Assembly (NCBI GenBank): GCA_003151115.1
Contig: PLWS01000003.1
Coordinates: forward strand, 1,350-65,349
Reading direction: 5' to 3'
DNA from: Vulcanimicrobiota bacterium
GTDB taxonomy: Bacteria > Vulcanimicrobiota > Vulcanimicrobiia > Vulcanimicrobiales > Vulcanimicrobiaceae
DNA length: 64,000 nt
Of the stretch, positions 61,596 through 64,000 are shown piece by piece. A model generated the notes under the pieces. The model made no database searches. It had not been told where the DNA came from and saw nothing but the letters and a program-made list of their open reading frames with translations. The translations under genes were made by a program, and so were the position numbers. The number at the start of each line of letters is the position of its first letter. The first letter of the stretch is position 1.

Positions 61596-63809
61596 TTGAG
61601 TTGCGGGAAGCAATTTTCCGTGGCTTGGAAAGGCTTCTGGGTTGCCGCCGTGCTGCTAGTTGCGTGGCTCTTTTGGCGCGCCTTTGCGCTGAGTGCGGCC
61701 GATATCGAGCCGCGCAGTTCGGCCGTCAGTTTTACCGATCGCGCGGGTATTTCATTGGGTGTCGTGCTCAGTAGCGGAAGCGAAAGCTCGGTGGCAGTCC
61801 CGCTCGCGCGCGTATCGCCCTTCTTCCTCGAAGCCATACTGTCAGCCGAGGATCGCCGTTTTTTTGGTCACGGCGCCGTTGACTGGCAGGCTGCCGCGCG
61901 CGCGGGCTGGCAGAGTCTGCGCTGTTTGTGCGGGGCGGGCGGCGCTTCGAGCATCACGATGCAGCTCGCCCGCGAGCACTTCAACCTCCCGTCCGGAGTG
62001 CGCGGCAAACTTCTGCAGATCTGGGACGCCGCGCGCATCGAAGCCGGCGCGAGCAAAGCTCAGATTCTCAACGCCTACGTCAACCGGGTTGCCATGGGAG
62101 GAAACGTTTACGGCGTCGAGGCCGCTGCACGCACGTATTTCGGCGTGCCGGCGAGCGACTTGGATCTCGCGCAAGCCGCCTTGTTGGCAGGCCTTCCAAA
62201 CGATCCGGCGGGATTGCAGCCGCGCACGCATTGGCGGCGAGCTCGCGCGCGTATGCGCGCCGTGCTGAACGCGATGGTTTCGGCCGGGTACATCACGCGC
62301 GGCCAGGCGCAGACTGCGGCGCGCGAAACGTTGCACGTGCGCAGCGCGGGCGGCGAACTGGTTGCAGCACAGCAGCTTCTCTTCCGCCTGGCGCCTAGAG
62401 CAACATCAAGCCCCGTTCGCACGACGATCGATCTTCCGCTTCAGCTCTTCGTGCAGGCGCAAGCGCGCGATGTAGTGGCTGCGCTCGCCGGGCGCAACGT
62501 AACCCAAGCCGCGGCGCTCGTTATCGACAACCGCAGCGGCGAAGTGCTGGCGTACGTCGGGTCGACCGATTACTTCGACGACGCGTATTTAGGAAAGAAC
62601 GACGGCGTCCGCACGCTTCGCCAGCCCGGCTCGACGCTCAAGCCGTTCTTATACGAGTACGCGCTGGAGCGCAGAACGGTCCGTCCGTACACGATCTTGG
62701 CCGACGTGCCGACCTCGTATGCGATTCCAAACGGCCAAGCATACTCACCCGAAGATTACAGTTCGAGTTTTTCGGGGCCGGTCTCCGTCCGCATCGCACT
62801 TGCGAATTCGCTCAACGTTCCCGCGGTGCGCGTACTCTCGTCGATCGGCGTTCCGTCGTTTCTGGAGCGGCTGCAAACGCTTGGATTTTCGGATCTGAAG
62901 CGCTCGCCCGATTACTACGGGCTGGGGCTAACGCTCGGAGCGGGCGAGGTAACGCTTTGGGATCTCGCGCACGCTTACGTGACTTTGGCTCGCGGAGGCA
63001 GCGCGATTCCGCTTCGAACCGTCCTAGACGCCGGCGCGCCGGCCGCCGTACAAGTCGGCGACCGCGCCAGCTGGGAACTCGTCGCGGACATCCTCGCCGA
63101 TCGCTATGCGCGCGCAAAATCGTTCGGCATCGGATCGGTTATCGACACGCCGTTTCCGTCGCTGGTAAAAACCGGAACCTCATCGGATTACCGCGACACT
63201 TGGACCGTCGGAGCGACGCCCGAATACACCGTTGCCGTTTGGGTGGGAAATTTCTCCGGCGCGCCGATGCGGCGCATCGCCGGCGTGACGGGCGCGGGTC
63301 CGCTTTGGAACAGAATCATGCTGCATCTCTACGAGCAACGCGATCCGCCGCGGTTTGCGCCGCCGTCCGGCTATCGCGTCGTAAGCTGGGCGGGAGTGAG
63401 CGAATACGCCGACGCAGCCGACCTGCGCGCGATGCGCACGGCGCCGCGTTTAGCGGCATCCGCAGCGTACGACGAATGGCGAGCGCGCCAAGGCGACACA
63501 GTCGGCGTGTTGCGTGTGCTCTTCCCGAATGACGGTGACGTCTTTGAGGACAATCTGGCCGCGAACGACCGGCGCCGTGCGCAGCAGCAAATTGAGTTTC
63601 GCATCAGCCGTCCCCGTCACGCGACGGCGGTTTGGGACCTCAACGGCAGGCGCATCGCCGCCGGCGGCGGCGATGCCTATTTCTGGCCGGTGCGAACCGG
63701 CGATTGGGTACTGACCGTACGGTCTACGCGCGCTGTCCGAACGGTACATTTCCGCGTCGTTCGCGGCAGCACGCACGGCCCGCGCGGCTTTGCCGTTAGC
63801 CGCCGGTGA
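61596..63809 (+). CDS. pbpC: penicillin-binding protein 1C
   Basis: 737 aa. One membrane helix (about 12-30), transglycosylase domain with catalytic Glu in ILSAEDRRFFGHGAVDW and GGASSITMQLAREHFN, transpeptidase with Ser in RQPGSTLKPFLYEYAL, ANSLNVPAV and LVKTGTSSDYRDTW, then a C-terminal BiPBP_C-like domain. Builds peptidoglycan; with A2M it may repair damage made by attackers. TTG start at 61596; the exact start is uncertain. Overlaps the partial gene at the edge by 14 bp. Confidence 0.93.
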   Translation: MSCGKQFSVAWKGFWVAAVLLVAWLFWRAFALSAADIEPRSSAVSFTDRAGISLGVVLSSGSESSVAVPLARVSPFFLEAILSAEDRRFFGHGAVDWQAAARAGWQSLRCLCGAGGASSITMQLAREHFNLPSGVRGKLLQIWDAARIEAGASKAQILNAYVNRVAMGGNVYGVEAAARTYFGVPASDLDLAQAALLAGLPNDPAGLQPRTHWRRARARMRAVLNAMVSAGYITRGQAQTAARETLHVRSAGGELVAAQQLLFRLAPRATSSPVRTTIDLPLQLFVQAQARDVVAALAGRNVTQAAALVIDNRSGEVLAYVGSTDYFDDAYLGKNDGVRTLRQPGSTLKPFLYEYALERRTVRPYTILADVPTSYAIPNGQAYSPEDYSSSFSGPVSVRIALANSLNVPAVRVLSSIGVPSFLERLQTLGFSDLKRSPDYYGLGLTLGAGEVTLWDLAHAYVTLARGGSAIPLRTVLDAGAPAAVQVGDRASWELVADILADRYARAKSFGIGSVIDTPFPSLVKTGTSSDYRDTWTVGATPEYTVAVWVGNFSGAPMRRIAGVTGAGPLWNRIMLHLYEQRDPPRFAPPSGYRVVSWAGVSEYADAADLRAMRTAPRLAASAAYDEWRARQGDTVGVLRVLFPNDGDVFEDNLAANDRRRAQQQIEFRISRPRHATAVWDLNGRRIAAGGGDAYFWPVRTGDWVLTVRSTRAVRTVHFRVVRGSTHGPRGFAVSRR

Positions 63810-64000
63810 CTTGGAAGTCGACTTTCTTGTCGGGTGCGCCATTAAGCGTGAGCGCGCACTGGTATTTTCCGAGCGGCCACGGGCGCGGCAACGAGAACTT
63901 TCCATCGCCGGTGTTGGTGATGCCGTTGGTCGTCAGGACGGTCGAAAGGATCGATTGATTTTTCGCGCCGCCGGCGTCGACGGCGATCAGTGAAATTCCA
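63796..64000 (-). CDS. partial gene, Ig-like or beta-rich C-terminus, hypothetical
   Basis: The last 67 or so residues of a protein whose start is beyond the window: GISLIAVDAGGAKNQSILST, GKFSLPRPWPLGKYQCALTL and ending DKKVDFQVTGG. Beta-sandwich-like, as in extracellular proteins. Too little to name. Tail to tail with pbpC. Confidence 0.65.
   Translation of the reverse strand, partial: GISLIAVDAGGAKNQSILSTVLTTNGITNTGDGKFSLPRPWPLGKYQCALTLNGAPDKKVDFQVTGG

Overview
The window is 64 kb of GC-rich, gene-dense bacterial chromosome. The gene set points to an organism with an outer membrane (a bacterial alpha-2-macroglobulin lipoprotein next to PBP1C, plus several lipobox proteins) that also carries traits common in Terrabacteria: CdaA/CdaR/GlmM with a c-di-AMP riboswitch, an SLH-domain lipoprotein, FtsQ/FtsA/FtsZ and DnaE. 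My best guess is a poorly cultured lineage such as Candidatus Eremiobacterota (WPS-2) or a relative. That is inference from gene content only; a 16S or marker-gene tree would settle it.

Layout. 1-1.37 kb: the 3' part of a 23S rRNA gene (first base about E. coli A2058) interrupted by a 274-nt group I intron, then 5S rRNA and a terminator. 1.39-3.2 kb: a decayed SEC-C gene, a free-standing LAGLIDADG endonuclease, a Uma2-type nuclease and a small membrane protein. 3.2-8.8 kb (minus strand): two tandem S9 peptidases and an AttH/CrtC-like protein, all coupled by ATGA/GTGA overlaps. 8.8-17.2 kb: carbon metabolism (sorbosone dehydrogenase-like propeller, PPi-type phosphofructokinase, PEP carboxykinase), P1 peptidase and an aldehyde-dehydrogenase-like protein. 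17.2-20.8 kb: sdhA-sdhB-sdhE, a succinate dehydrogenase with a cysteine-rich CCG subunit in place of a membrane anchor. 20.9-28.8 kb: dnaE, HAD phosphatase, ftsQ, ftsA, ftsZ. 28.8-30.7 kb: VOC protein, PAP2 phosphatase, lipid kinase. 30.7-32.5 kb: a less GC-rich islet of orphan genes. 32.5-37.7 kb: aroC-aroK-aroB-priA. 37.7-40.9 kb: MscS channel, DUF1036 protein, rpsT, rsgA. 40.9-44.6 kb: cdaA-cdaR-glmM, then a c-di-AMP (ydaO) riboswitch in front of an NlpC/P60 hydrolase. 44.7 kb: tRNA-Gln. 44.9-50.9 kb: DUF1835, STAS, glcF, citrate synthase, malate dehydrogenase, HhH-GPD glycosylase. 51-56 kb: secreted proteins, an SLH lipoprotein, and a tyrosine recombinase coupled to a GIY-YIG-like protein. 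56-64 kb: alpha-2-macroglobulin and pbpC, divergent, and a partial gene at the right edge.

How the genes work together. Citrate synthase, Mdh, Sdh, PEPCK and PPi-PFK form a respiratory/TCA and glycolysis/gluconeogenesis set. FtsQAZ, CdaA/GlmM, NlpC/P60, PbpC and A2M concern the envelope; CdaA product sensing by the adjacent riboswitch is the clearest regulatory circuit visible. The most unusual items are the 23S intron in helix 89 with an endonuclease gene outside it, several genes whose homologous N-termini lie upstream of any ATG/GTG/TTG (AUU or CUG starts implied), a divergent gene pair sharing one 12-bp Shine-Dalgarno palindrome, and the c-di-AMP module. No CRISPR array or complete insertion sequence was seen.
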